Shown: positions 44,216 to 52,493 of the stretch, one piece after another
Layout: every line of letters begins with the position of its first letter
Numbering within the stretch: the stretch's first letter is position 1
Assembly: GCA_937873715.1 (NCBI GenBank)
Contig: CALMYJ010000013.1
Span: 1-64,000 of the forward strand
Source of the DNA: an uncultured Chitinophagaceae bacterium
GTDB taxonomy: Bacteria; Bacteroidota; Bacteroidia; Chitinophagales; Chitinophagaceae
Length of the DNA stretch: 64,000 bases
Direction of reading: 5' to 3'
The notes under the pieces: model-generated
The model's input: the letters and a program-made list of their open reading frames with translations, nothing else
Told to the model about the DNA's origin: nothing
The model's database searches: none
Made by a program: the position numbers and the translations under genes

Positions 44216-46402
44216 TTATATTTTCGCCTTGTCAATCGACTGAAGAAAAATTCTGGTTTCTGCTACAGCCATATCGCAAATATTTTTTAAGCTGCTAATT
44301 TTTTGGCTAATCAGTTCGTCGGAGTCTGCGCTGTATTCAAGTGCATCAAGTATTGGCGTAAGCTTATCCGTTAGTCCCATAATGGCTATTGTAGTTTTTA
44401 TATTATGGGCTGTTTTTTTGAGGTCGGTATATTTTTTTTGCGCCAGTTGTGCCTGCATTGTTTCAAGCTGTTGTGGAAGGATGTCAATAAAGTCGGTTGC
44501 AATTTCCTGCTCATAGCTTTTGTTGCCGTTACTAACCTCCTGCAGGTAGGCCAGGTTAATATACTGAAAGCTGGCTGATGCATTGGTGTTTTGCAGGGTA
44601 TTAGTGTATTGCTTAATGAGTTGGTATAATGCTGTTTCGTTGAAGGGTTTGGATATATAGTCGTTCATGCCATGAGCCAGGCATTTTTCTCTTTCTCCGG
44701 CCAGCGCATGTGCCGTCATGGCAATAATGGGGATGGGTAATTTTAACTCCTGCCGGATAAGCTGCGCTGCTTTGTAGCCATCCATTTCGGGCATTTGTAT
44801 ATCCAGCAGCAAAAGGTGGTACGTGTTTTTTAAAAGAGCTTCCACAGCCTGGCTGCCATTGTGAACAATGCTGGCTTCACATTGCCATTTGGCAAACAGG
44901 TGTTGCAGCAATTTTTGATTAAGCGGATTATCTTCGGCAACCAATATTTTTACCGGGTGTGTATGGCTGGCTGTTAATAGCGTTGTACTAGTTGTTGCCG
45001 TTGTTTTTTTTGAGGCTGCACTTGCAATTTTATAAGGAATGGTAAAAGAAAATGTACTGCCTTTGCCAGGTGCACTTTCGGCAGTAATACTGCCTTTTTG
45101 CAAGCTTATTAATTCTTTTACAATGGATAAGCCCAGGCCGGTACCACCATATTTACGGGAGGCATTATCATCGGCTTGCCTGAAACGCTCAAAAATTACC
45201 GGCAGTCTTTCCGGATCAATACCTATACCGGTATCGGTTACCCTAAAATTAATATCTATACTGTTGCCGGTTTTTTTACTTCCATTTACGGCTATGTGTA
45301 CAGCGCCTTTATGCGTAAATTTTATAGCATTACCCAGCAGGTTAGATAAAATTTGTGTTAACCGGGTAGCATCGCCTTCAAGCATTTCGGGAATAGTATC
45401 ACTACATGTTAAGCTAAGCTGCAAGCCCTTTTCGGCAGCTTTGGCTTTAAACATGGTTGCGGTGGCCTTAACCAGTTCGCTGATATTGAAAGGCGCTTTA
45501 TCAAGACGCATCATACCGGCTTCAATTTTTGAAAAATCCAGTACATCATTTACAATACTCAGCAGGTTGTGGCCAGAACTGTGTATGGCCTGTATATACT
45601 GCCGGGTTTCTTCATCAAGTAGCTTATGCTGCAGCAGGTTGGTAAATCCGAGGATAGCGTTTAGCGGGGTACGTATTTCGTGGCTCATATTGGCCATAAA
45701 ATTTTCTTTTATCGCTACGGCTTCACGGGCTTTTTTTTCGGATTGGTTGAGTTGATTGATGAGCAGGCCCTGGGTGCGAACCCGGTTAGATACATAGCCA
45801 AAGGTAAATATTGCTGCAAGAGCGGCTACTATTGCAAGGATGGTACCTAGCGCTTTTGCCCGGCTGCCATCGGCTTCTGCCTGTTGTGTAAGCCTGGTAA
45901 CAGTTTGCTGGCGCAGGTTACTGATTTTATCTGAAGTGGTTTTAATGGAGTCCAAAATGCGGCTCTCTGCCTGCAGGTCAATCAGCCTTTCTGCAGATGC
46001 TTTACCCTTTGCCGCAAAACTGTCGAGTACCGTATAATTGTGCCTGATTTTTTGATGTACAAAGCCCTGTAGTTTTACCAGCAGTGTATCCGTGCTTTTA
46101 TCATTAATCATGCTATCCAGCCGGGTAAGCTTTTTGTGTATGCCTGCCACTTCGTACTGCAGGTTGTTCAACTGGTTAATTTCGTTTTCTATCACGGCTT
46201 CTTTTACAGCATTTTCTGCAGTAACAATGGCTGTTTGCAAAGCCTGCAGTTCATTTTTCAACCTAAGTTCAGCCATCAGGCTTTCATTGCCATTGATCAA
46301 CTGGTTGATGCTGCGGTTACTGTTGAATTGTAAAAAAACAATCAGCAGTATTGCCGTAAAAAAAACCGCCAGTAAAAGGTATCTGAAATAGTTGTGCAGC
46401 AT
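44216..46402 (-). CDS. Hybrid sensor histidine kinase with receiver and HPt domains
   Basis: The 728-residue inner-membrane protein has membrane helices at about 8-25 and 185-205. Between them lies a helical periplasmic sensor resembling CHASE3. Next come HisKA with His241 in MANMSHEIRTPLNAILGF and HATPase_c with NLLGNAIKF, DTGIGI and GTGLGLSIV. A receiver has ILVAEDNPLNQ and the phosphoacceptor Asp in LLLLDIQMPEMDG. A C-terminal HPt-like domain follows, where TAHNIKTT holds the probable phospho-histidine. The full His-Asp-His relay needs a separate output regulator. A LytTR regulator lies nearby on the same strand, but pairing is not proven. Confidence 0.9.
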   Translation of the reverse strand: MLHNYFRYLLLAVFFTAILLIVFLQFNSNRSINQLINGNESLMAELRLKNELQALQTAIVTAENAVKEAVIENEINQLNNLQYEVAGIHKKLTRLDSMINDKSTDTLLVKLQGFVHQKIRHNYTVLDSFAAKGKASAERLIDLQAESRILDSIKTTSDKISNLRQQTVTRLTQQAEADGSRAKALGTILAIVAALAAIFTFGYVSNRVRTQGLLINQLNQSEKKAREAVAIKENFMANMSHEIRTPLNAILGFTNLLQHKLLDEETRQYIQAIHSSGHNLLSIVNDVLDFSKIEAGMMRLDKAPFNISELVKATATMFKAKAAEKGLQLSLTCSDTIPEMLEGDATRLTQILSNLLGNAIKFTHKGAVHIAVNGSKKTGNSIDINFRVTDTGIGIDPERLPVIFERFRQADDNASRKYGGTGLGLSIVKELISLQKGSITAESAPGKGSTFSFTIPYKIASAASKKTTATTSTTLLTASHTHPVKILVAEDNPLNQKLLQHLFAKWQCEASIVHNGSQAVEALLKNTYHLLLLDIQMPEMDGYKAAQLIRQELKLPIPIIAMTAHALAGEREKCLAHGMNDYISKPFNETALYQLIKQYTNTLQNTNASASFQYINLAYLQEVSNGNKSYEQEIATDFIDILPQQLETMQAQLAQKKYTDLKKTAHNIKTTIAIMGLTDKLTPILDALEYSADSDELISQKISSLKNICDMAVAETRIFLQSIDKAKI

Positions 46403-46437
46403 AACTTCAAAACTAAGAAGGAATGTGCGATGCAGGG

Positions 46438-46641
46438 TTAATGATTTTCGTTGCTGTGTGTATTTTTCATAAAGCGCCGGTATATTTTAATAAGTGCGGC
46501 GCTTGTAATAAGCATACCGGCAGTAGCTGCGGTTTTATTGAGCCAGCCTTCATCTTTATCAAACTGGGCCAGCAGCAGGTAGGCCAGTGCTATAAATACA
46601 ATGGTGAGGGAAAGGAATAGTATATAATATTTAGTAACCAA
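46438..46641 (-). CDS. Small membrane protein (two hydrophobic segments)
   Basis: The 67-residue product has two hydrophobic segments (about 5-25, YYILFLSLTIVFIALAYLLL, and 38-53) and a charged tail ending MKNTHSNENH. I do not recognise a family. It lies 35 bases upstream of the hybrid kinase gene on the same strand, so it may be co-transcribed. A minus-strand terminator just upstream separates it from the LytTR gene. The two-segment pattern supports a real gene, with moderate confidence. Confidence 0.5.
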   Translation of the reverse strand: MVTKYYILFLSLTIVFIALAYLLLAQFDKDEGWLNKTAATAGMLITSAALIKIYRRFMKNTHSNENH

Positions 46642-46649
46642 AGCTTTTT

Positions 46650-46678
46650 AAAAAATGCCGCCTCCCTGCAGAGGCGGC
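46650..46678 (-). terminator. Terminator after the LytTR regulator (minus strand)
   Basis: GCCGCCTC pairs with GAGGCGGC around a 6-base loop. On the minus strand it is followed by a T run (the A run at 46650-46655). It lies about 180 bases after the LytTR stop. Confidence 0.75.
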
Positions 46679-46859
46679 TTGCCTTAACTAAAACCACGGT
46701 ATAGCCATTACTAAAAAGCAGCCGGAATAACCGGTAATACCCAAACAATCTGTAATGAAAATACCGCTCAAATGTATGCTGTTGCCTTGCCTGCCCGGCA
46801 TGTAATAGACGAATAGGAGAAGTCTGTCGGTGAAAAGGGTGATTTTGACGAGGGGAATG

Positions 46860-47555
46860 TTAGAGTATGCTGAGTTTTTTTTGCAGCAGGCTGCGGTAGG
46901 CATCTGCTACCGGGATAGTATGTGCGCCAATTTGGACAACGCCATCCCGGATACTATCGATTTTATCAAGGGCTATAATGTAAGAGCGATGCACCCGGAT
47001 AAATTTTTGTTTATCCAGCTTGTCTTCTACATTTTTTAAAGTGTTGTGAATTATATAAAACTTTTGAGCGGTGTGCAGTTTTACATAGTCGCCCATAGCT
47101 TCTGCAAAAAGCAGTTCTGTCAAATCAATTCTGCGTATTACCGATGATTCTTTTATAAAAACAAAAGCATCAGCATGGTAAGTCACTTTTACTTTTGTGC
47201 TGTTTATTACCTGCCGGGCTTTATCTATGGCTTGTATAAAACGGGCAGGTGTTACCGGTTTTACCACATAGTCGGCAACATTAAGGTCGAAAGCTTCTAC
47301 CGCATAATCTTTTTTTGAAGTGGTAAAAATAATTACCGGCTTATGGGTACCCAGGCTACGGGTAAAATCTATTCCATTTACGCCGGGCATTTCAATATCC
47401 AGCAATATAATATCGGTATGTGTGTGTTGCAACAAATTATACGCTTCAATAGCATCGGCACATTCGCCGGCAACCTTAAGGTCGTTAATATGGCTGGCAA
47501 GCTGCCGCATGGTGGTTCGGGCAAGTTTGTTATCGTCTACTATCAGGCATGTCAT
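46860..47555 (-). CDS. LytTR family response regulator
   Basis: This 231-residue protein has a receiver domain (about 1-120) with the acidic pair in LIVDDNKLAR, the phosphoacceptor in IILLDIEMPGVNG and the lysine in DYVVKPVTPARF. A LytTR DNA-binding domain follows (about 130-231), with YVKLHTAQKFYIIHNTLKN and FIRVHRSYIIALDKI. I use the ATG at 47555, which begins directly at the receiver fold (MTCLIVDD). The usual partner, a LytS/YehU-type kinase, is not adjacent; the nearest kinase is the hybrid one downstream. Confidence 0.9.
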   Translation of the reverse strand: MTCLIVDDNKLARTTMRQLASHINDLKVAGECADAIEAYNLLQHTHTDIILLDIEMPGVNGIDFTRSLGTHKPVIIFTTSKKDYAVEAFDLNVADYVVKPVTPARFIQAIDKARQVINSTKVKVTYHADAFVFIKESSVIRRIDLTELLFAEAMGDYVKLHTAQKFYIIHNTLKNVEDKLDKQKFIRVHRSYIIALDKIDSIRDGVVQIGAHTIPVADAYRSLLQKKLSIL

Positions 47556-47593
47556 ACTGTAAAGATAATGCTGCGGCGCCATTGGGTTTTACC

Positions 47594-47622
47594 CAAAAAA
47601 ATACCCCCGTTTTGCGGAGGTA
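47594..47622 (-). terminator. Terminator after the peroxiredoxin gene (minus strand)
   Basis: TACCTCCG pairs with CGGGGGTA (one mismatch) around a CAAAA loop on the minus strand, and a T run follows. It begins about 25 bases after the peroxiredoxin stop. Confidence 0.7.
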
Positions 47623-47647
47623 CTTCTATAGTAAGCAATTGTAAAAA

Positions 47648-48286
47648 TTAATCGAGGTTTGGCTGCGGTGTGTAACGCAGGTAAGGCTTAATTACTTCCA
47701 CGCCCTTTGGGAATTTTTTTATAGCATCTTCAGTGCTTAGTGCAGGTACCACAATTACATTTTCGCCCTGGCTCCAGTTGGCAGGTGTAGCTACGCTGTA
47801 GTTGGCGGTAAGTTGCAACGAATCCACTACTCTTAATACTTCTACAAAATTTCTGCCGGTAGAGGCAGGGTAGGTGATAATCAGTTTTACTGCTTTATCG
47901 GGCCCGATAACTACCAGCGAACGCACAGTTGCTGTAGCAGATGCATTGGGATGTATAAAATCGTATAATTCGGATACTTTTTTGTCATCATCGGCAATGA
48001 TGGGAAAATCAACTGTGCATTGCTGTGTTTCGTTGATATCGCCTATCCAGCTTAAGTGCTTATCTACAGGGTCAACACTAAGAGCCAATACTTTTACGTT
48101 GCGCTTTGCAAATTCTTCTTTGAGTTTTGCAGTACGCCCAAGTTCGGTAGTGCACACAGGGGTGAAATCGGCCGGGTGAGAGAAAAGGATGCCCCAGGAA
48201 TTACCAAGGTATTCGTAAAAATCAATTTCACCCAATGATGTTTTTGCTTTGAAGTTGGGAGCAATATCCCCTAAACGAAGACTCAT
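47648..48286 (-). CDS. 1-Cys peroxiredoxin (Prx6 family)
   Basis: The 212-residue enzyme reduces peroxides. The peroxidatic Cys45 lies in HPADFTPVCTTELG, which with the long C-terminal region (GENVIVVPALS, PKGVEVIKPYLRYTPQP) marks the Prx6 subfamily. I see no canonical resolving cysteine. I start at the ATG at 48286, giving MSLRLGDIAPNF; the ten upstream codons overlap the promoter. A perfect -7 box lies 20-27 bases before the start, with a palindrome immediately upstream. It is divergent from an Rrf2 regulator, a plausible controller. Confidence 0.93.
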   Translation of the reverse strand: MSLRLGDIAPNFKAKTSLGEIDFYEYLGNSWGILFSHPADFTPVCTTELGRTAKLKEEFAKRNVKVLALSVDPVDKHLSWIGDINETQQCTVDFPIIADDDKKVSELYDFIHPNASATATVRSLVVIGPDKAVKLIITYPASTGRNFVEVLRVVDSLQLTANYSVATPANWSQGENVIVVPALSTEDAIKKFPKGVEVIKPYLRYTPQPNLD

Positions 48287-48305
48287 AATTAAAAGTTTTA
48301 GGGGG

Positions 48306-48313
48306 CAAATATA
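48306..48313 (-). promoter_or_regulatory. -7 box of the peroxiredoxin gene
   Basis: Read on the minus strand this is TATATTTG, a perfect TAnnTTTG box, 20 bases before the peroxiredoxin ATG. A clear TTTG at -33 is missing, which is common at activator-dependent or regulated promoters. Confidence 0.55.
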
Positions 48314-48317
48314 CAAT

Positions 48318-48338
48318 AGTCTACAAGGTAAGTGGACT
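48318..48338. promoter_or_regulatory. Operator-like inverted repeat between prx and rrf2
   Basis: AGTCTAC and GTGGACT are inverted arms (6 of 7 positions pair) separated by 7 bases. The site covers the region just upstream of the peroxiredoxin -7 box, the usual place for a repressor or activator. Binding by the adjacent Rrf2 protein is inference. Confidence 0.45.
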
Positions 48339-48379
48339 TATTTGTGCATTTTTTTTATTTTTTTCCTTAATTTACCGCC

Positions 48380-48805
48380 ATGCTTTCAAAAAAAACTAAA
48401 TATGCGCTAAAGGCCCTTGGATATCTAGCTTCCTGTTACGGACAAGGGCCGATACTTATATCTGAAATATCAGAAAAGAAAAAAATACCTATAAAATTTC
48501 TTGAAACTATCCTGCTCGAAATGAAGCAGGAGGGCATATTAGACAGTAAAAAAGGTAAAGGAGGCGGTTATTTCCTGGCGATACATCCCAAAAAAATTAC
48601 CTTGGCCCGTGCCATACGCATGGTAGGTGGGCCAATTGCCCTGCTGCCTTGTGTTAGTCTTAATTTTTACGAAAAATGTGAAGATTGCGATGAAGTAAGT
48701 TGTGGGTTAAATAAGGCTTTGCAGCAAACCAGGGACGCTACACTTAAAATCCTCGAAAAGAAAACGGTGGCAGAGCTTATCGATGAACAGGATAAACGCA
48801 GGTGA
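48380..48805 (+). CDS. Rrf2 family transcriptional regulator
   Basis: This 141-residue regulator has the Rrf2 winged helix: MLSKKTKYALKALGYLA, ISEISEKKKIPIKFLETILLEMKQEG and the wing KKGKGGGYFL. The C-terminal half has four cysteines, Cys91, Cys100, Cys103 and Cys108 (PCVSLNFYEKCEDCDEVSCG). These could bind an iron-sulphur cluster or sense redox state, as in IscR- or CymR-like members, although the spacing is not that of E. coli IscR. It is divergent from peroxiredoxin and ends two bases before the convergent dinB stop. Confidence 0.9.
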   Translation: MLSKKTKYALKALGYLASCYGQGPILISEISEKKKIPIKFLETILLEMKQEGILDSKKGKGGGYFLAIHPKKITLARAIRMVGGPIALLPCVSLNFYEKCEDCDEVSCGLNKALQQTRDATLKILEKKTVAELIDEQDKRR

Positions 48806-48807
48806 TA

Positions 48808-49959
48808 TTATCTGCCCGATGAGGCTCGTTTTATTTTCAGTTTTCCAAACCTGTTTTTTACATCATCTATTGCTTTATATAATTCAGTTTTCTTCTCTTT
48901 ATTGTCAAAGAGGCTGGTTTGGATGGCATTGTTGGTTAATTCGCTGATACGAACACCAAGCAGCCTTACGGGTTGGTTTTTTTTATATAATTCGGTAAAT
49001 AGTTTTTTGGCTATAGGGATTATTTCGTCGTCTGCACTAGTGTAGGGTATAGTGGTTTGCCGGGAGGTGGTTTCAAAATCGGGATAACGAATTTTTACGG
49101 CTACACATCCTGCTACTTTTTCATCCTGCCTTAATTCAAAACAAATTTTTTCAGTTAGCCGTACCAGTTCTGCATATAAAAATTCAGGATCGGTTTTATT
49201 TTCTTCAAAGGTATTTTCTGAGGAGATGGACTTGGCTTCATGATATTGGGTTACAGGGTTGTTATGTATACCAAAGCTTTTTTGCCAGAGTTCTTTGCCC
49301 CATTTGCCCAGCTTATCCTCTATTGCAGCTTCGGTATATTGATTAATATCTCCAATTGTAACAATGCCCATAGCATTAAGCACCCGTAGGGTATGTTCAC
49401 CCACACCGGGGATTTTATCAACTGGTAGCGGGGCCAGGAATTCTTTTTCTTTTCCAAAGGGAATTTGCAGGTAGCCATTGGGTTTGGCTTCGTTGGTAGC
49501 TATTTTGGCCATCATTTTATTGGATGAAAGTCCGAATGAAATGGGTAGTTTGGTTTCAGTAATAATTTGCTGGCGTAGTTCAATGGTCCATTGCAACGGA
49601 TTAAAAAAACGGTCCATGCCTGTGAGGTCGATGTAAAATTCATCGATAGAAGCTTTTTCAAATAAGGGGGCTTTGGCAGCGATGATATTGGTAACCCAGT
49701 GGGAATAACGGCTGTATTCGCCTCTTGTGCCTTTTACAATTACAGCCTGTGGGCAAAGCTGGCGGGCTTGTTTGGAGGGCATGCCCGATTGTATACCGTA
49801 TTTCCTGGCTTCGTAGCTGCAGGCGGCCACCACACCTCGTTCGCTGCCGCCTACTATTACCGGCAATCCCTTTAATGCCGGGTTGTTGAGTACTTCTACC
49901 GAAACAAAAAATGAATCCAGGTCAAAGTGGGCTACTATCCGTTGAGGTTCTTTTTTCAC
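48808..49959 (-). CDS. dinB: DNA polymerase IV (Y family)
   Basis: The enzyme is a 383-residue translesion polymerase. Catalytic acidic residues lie in HFDLDSFFVSVE and in KASIDEFYIDLTG. Other family blocks are VVAACSYEARKYGI with GMPSKQARQLCP, and the helix-hairpin-helix part DKIPGVGEHTLRVLNAMGI; the little-finger domain occupies the C-terminal third. I use the GTG at 49959 (VKKEPQRIVAHFD); the frame also opens five codons upstream with TTG. No lexA box was recognised. It lies 21 bases after the rimM stop on the same strand. Confidence 0.92.
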   Translation of the reverse strand: MKKEPQRIVAHFDLDSFFVSVEVLNNPALKGLPVIVGGSERGVVAACSYEARKYGIQSGMPSKQARQLCPQAVIVKGTRGEYSRYSHWVTNIIAAKAPLFEKASIDEFYIDLTGMDRFFNPLQWTIELRQQIITETKLPISFGLSSNKMMAKIATNEAKPNGYLQIPFGKEKEFLAPLPVDKIPGVGEHTLRVLNAMGIVTIGDINQYTEAAIEDKLGKWGKELWQKSFGIHNNPVTQYHEAKSISSENTFEENKTDPEFLYAELVRLTEKICFELRQDEKVAGCVAVKIRYPDFETTSRQTTIPYTSADDEIIPIAKKLFTELYKKNQPVRLLGVRISELTNNAIQTSLFDNKEKKTELYKAIDDVKNRFGKLKIKRASSGR

Positions 49960-49980
49960 TGAATGAAAGTACAAAAAGAA

Positions 49981-50496
49981 TCAGCGGTAAATATCGAGCA
50001 GCCCATCGGGGAGGGTTACATGCAGTTGCCGTTTTTTGGTATCCATTTTTTCGAGTGAGGCTTCATGTACGGGTATCAGGGCTTCTTTACCTTCCAGTAC
50101 AATTTTGCAGAGCAACTGGTGCGGCTGCTCAATTACTTCGGTTATTTCGCCCAGTTCCTCCCCATCGTTCACCAGGGTAAAGCCCAGCAGCGCAATAGTG
50201 GATGAGGTAGCGGCATGTGAATTAAAATCTGTTTCGGTGAGCCAAACTTCTTTTGGTGTAAGCTTACGTGCTGCTTCTTTTGTATCTATGCCTTCTAGTT
50301 TTACAAAAACCTCTGTATGACTTTTAATTTTTGTAGCCGTGATAAAATAGGGCATAAAATTATCCTTACCCTCTTCCAGGAATATCGTTTCAAGTCCTTT
50401 TAAAGCGGTTTTTTTACCCAGGCTGTGCTGCAATACCAATTCGCCCCTAAGGCCAAAGCTGGCGGCTAATTTTCCAATTTTAAAATACTGGTGCAT
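49981..50496 (-). CDS. rimM: Ribosome maturation factor RimM
   Basis: From the ATG at 50496 the protein has 171 residues. RimM helps mature the 30S head and binds S19. The N-terminal barrel starts YFKIGKLAASFGLRGELVL, with VFVKLEGIDTKEAARKL after it; the C-terminal PRC barrel has LLGFTLVNDGEELGEITEV and ALIPVHEASLEKMD ending LPDGLLDIY. It follows rpsP, its usual partner, but a terminator and a repeat array lie between them. Confidence 0.93.
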   Translation of the reverse strand: MHQYFKIGKLAASFGLRGELVLQHSLGKKTALKGLETIFLEEGKDNFMPYFITATKIKSHTEVFVKLEGIDTKEAARKLTPKEVWLTETDFNSHAATSSTIALLGFTLVNDGEELGEITEVIEQPHQLLCKIVLEGKEALIPVHEASLEKMDTKKRQLHVTLPDGLLDIYR

Positions 50497-50519
50497 GGGG
50501 TGCAAGTTAGGGGATTTTG

Positions 50520-50591
50520 TTGCTGGGTGCAGGTTGCTATATGCTGGATACTGGATACTGGATACTAGGTGCTGGATACTGGGTGCTGGTA
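50520..50591. repeat. Tandem GCTGGATACT repeat array
   Basis: About six imperfect copies of a 10-base unit (GCTGGATACT, with variants GCTGGGTGCA and CTAGGTGCTG) stand between rpsP and rimM. The same unit forms the shorter copy at 16302-16337 after dapD. No open frame crosses it. Confidence 0.75.
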
Positions 50592-50597
50592 TGGTTA

Positions 50598-50628
50598 TAA
50601 AAAAAGCAACCTTATAAAAAGATTGCTT
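50598..50628 (-). terminator. Terminator after rpsP (minus strand)
   Basis: On the minus strand AAGCAA pairs with TTGCTT and a T run follows. It lies about 32 bases after the rpsP stop. The stem is short, so partial read-through into rimM is possible. Confidence 0.6.
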
Positions 50629-50659
50629 AAATGAATTAACGGGAACAGAGAACAGTTGT

Positions 50660-51130
50660 TTATTCTTCTGTTTTAGTTTCTTCGGTGCTTTGTGCTGCTG
50701 CTGCAGGGGCTGCTTCCTGTACTTTTTTAATCACGGGCTTGTTGCGGCTGTCCCTTTGAGATTTCCGGTGGGCACTCTGGCGCTTGGCAACATGTGCATC
50801 GTGTTCAGTACTCCATGCAGTGAATTTTTGCATGGCCATTGCTTCGTCGAACAAACCTAAGCTTACACCACGGAGCAAATGTTTCAGATACAACACGCCT
50901 TTAAATGAAAGGATGCGGCGTACAGTATCGGTTGGCTGGGCACCTTTATGGAGCCAGTCCAATGCTTTTTGCCTGTCAATTTGGATAGTGGCAGGAACCG
51001 TAAGCGGATTGTACGTACCAAGTTTCTGAATAAATTTGCCGTCGCGTGGGCTGCGTCCGTCTGCTACAACGATGAAGTAAAATGGTCTTTTTTTAGACCC
51101 ATGGCGTTGCAGTCTCATCTTTACACTCAT
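50660..51130 (-). CDS. rpsP: 30S ribosomal protein S16
   Basis: This is a 156-residue S16 with the signature [32 protein letters not shown] and LGTYNPL near the start. It is about twice the length of E. coli S16 because of a basic and then Ala/Glu-rich C-terminal extension (from about residue 85), which is normal in Bacteroidota. S16 is needed for 30S assembly. It is followed by a terminator, a repeat array and rimM. Confidence 0.95.
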   Translation of the reverse strand: MSVKMRLQRHGSKKRPFYFIVVADGRSPRDGKFIQKLGTYNPLTVPATIQIDRQKALDWLHKGAQPTDTVRRILSFKGVLYLKHLLRGVSLGLFDEAMAMQKFTAWSTEHDAHVAKRQSAHRKSQRDSRNKPVIKKVQEAAPAAAAQSTEETKTEE

Positions 51131-51335
51131 AAAAAATAGACATTTTTTTGGGTGGTTAATAAATAGGGTTAACTCCTTATAAATATAAGTGGTGCGAAGA
51201 TAAGTGCAGGGGCAACAACCGCCAAAATTTTTTAAGCTGCAACAAGCTATTGCCTGATCTTTTTAATTTTAGAAGTTTTGTATACCATGTTTTGCTGATA
51301 TTTATACCTCTTTTTTACAAACAGCACATCATTAA

Positions 51336-52478
51336 ATGAAAAGATATTTCTCCATTTTGCTGCTATTGCTACTGGGTAGCTGTGGCAGTAGCAACAGGTT
51401 GCAAAAATATTATACCAGCGAGGATAACGCTGTGGTAGAGCTTGTAGACCGGATTAGCAAGAATGCTTCTGATAAAGAAGCCCTTACTTTATTACCGCAG
51501 GCATATACACAAACTTTAAACAGCAGGCAGAACCTGTCAATAGCCACCTATCCCGGCTTAGCACCCGGCGATAAATACCTGGCACTGGTAAAAGAATGGG
51601 GGGTAATGCAACAGTTGTACGATAAAATAAGTGCTGTGCCTGCAGCCGCAAGGGCGGTAACCAACCTGTGGAACCCCGCAGCTTCAATTGCTGATGCCAG
51701 GAACAAAGCAGCAAAGGAATTTTACAGCCAGGGTTTGGAGTATTTAACCTACGATAACCGGCAGGCTTCCCGCCAGGCTTACGATCAGTTTCGCAGGGCC
51801 AATGAAATTATTCCCGGGTACGAAAACAGCAGGATGATGATGGAAGAAGCCCTCGAAAGAGCTACTATTAAAGTGGTGGTAAGGGCACCGGATTATTATA
51901 ACCATAGCTGGAACCACTGGGGGCTTCAAAACGACTGGCTGCAGCAGCAGATGATTAACGACCTCAACGCTCAATCGTACAGGGATGTGCGCTTTTATTC
52001 CGACTGGGATGCCAATAGCAGGCGCATAAGGCCCGACAGGATTGTGGATATGCGGTTTACCGATTTATTTGTAGGCCAGGTATATAACAACCGCCGTACC
52101 ATACAGCGTAGTAAGCAAATTGAAACGGGCAGCACTAAATCTAATCCGCCGCAACCCATTTTTACTACGGTACGGGCTACCGTGTATCTAACGGAAAGGT
52201 ATATGACCAGCAGGGCTATGCTGGAATGCAGGATATACGATTATGCTACCGGCAGAAATATATTGTTCGACAACTTCCCGGGTAACGACAATTGGAGGGT
52301 ACAAACGGCAACTTATACCGGCGACAGCCGTGCACTATTAGCAGAAGACTGGGCCCTTATCAATAATGGCGGACAAATACAAACACCAACAAGGGCACAG
52401 GTAGCCGACAGGCTTATAAGAGATTGTTATGGCATGCTGATTAATCGTATTCGTAACGGGGTGCAGTTTGGATATTAA
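51336..52478 (+). CDS. Lipoprotein of unknown function
   Basis: I do not recognise the family. The 380-residue protein starts with a lipoprotein signal (LLLLLGSC, Cys16). A helical region (about 30-185) contains a TPR-like segment (AYDQFRRANEIIPGYENSRMMMEEA). A mixed alpha/beta domain (about 185-375) has VVVRAPDYYNHSWNHWGLQNDW and VDMRFTDLFVGQVYNN. No catalytic motif is apparent. It is probably anchored in the outer membrane. It is convergent with the glutamine cyclotransferase gene (15 bases between stops). Confidence 0.8.
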   Translation: MKRYFSILLLLLLGSCGSSNRLQKYYTSEDNAVVELVDRISKNASDKEALTLLPQAYTQTLNSRQNLSIATYPGLAPGDKYLALVKEWGVMQQLYDKISAVPAAARAVTNLWNPAASIADARNKAAKEFYSQGLEYLTYDNRQASRQAYDQFRRANEIIPGYENSRMMMEEALERATIKVVVRAPDYYNHSWNHWGLQNDWLQQQMINDLNAQSYRDVRFYSDWDANSRRIRPDRIVDMRFTDLFVGQVYNNRRTIQRSKQIETGSTKSNPPQPIFTTVRATVYLTERYMTSRAMLECRIYDYATGRNILFDNFPGNDNWRVQTATYTGDSRALLAEDWALINNGGQIQTPTRAQVADRLIRDCYGMLINRIRNGVQFGY

Positions 52479-52493
52479 AATTCTACTCAATCC

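Noticed and set aside
45039..45755. A 238-codon open frame antisense to the hybrid kinase gene
   Set aside because: It is a shadow of the kinase reading frame, has a serine/leucine-rich composition without known motifs, and the kinase has all family motifs on the other strand.
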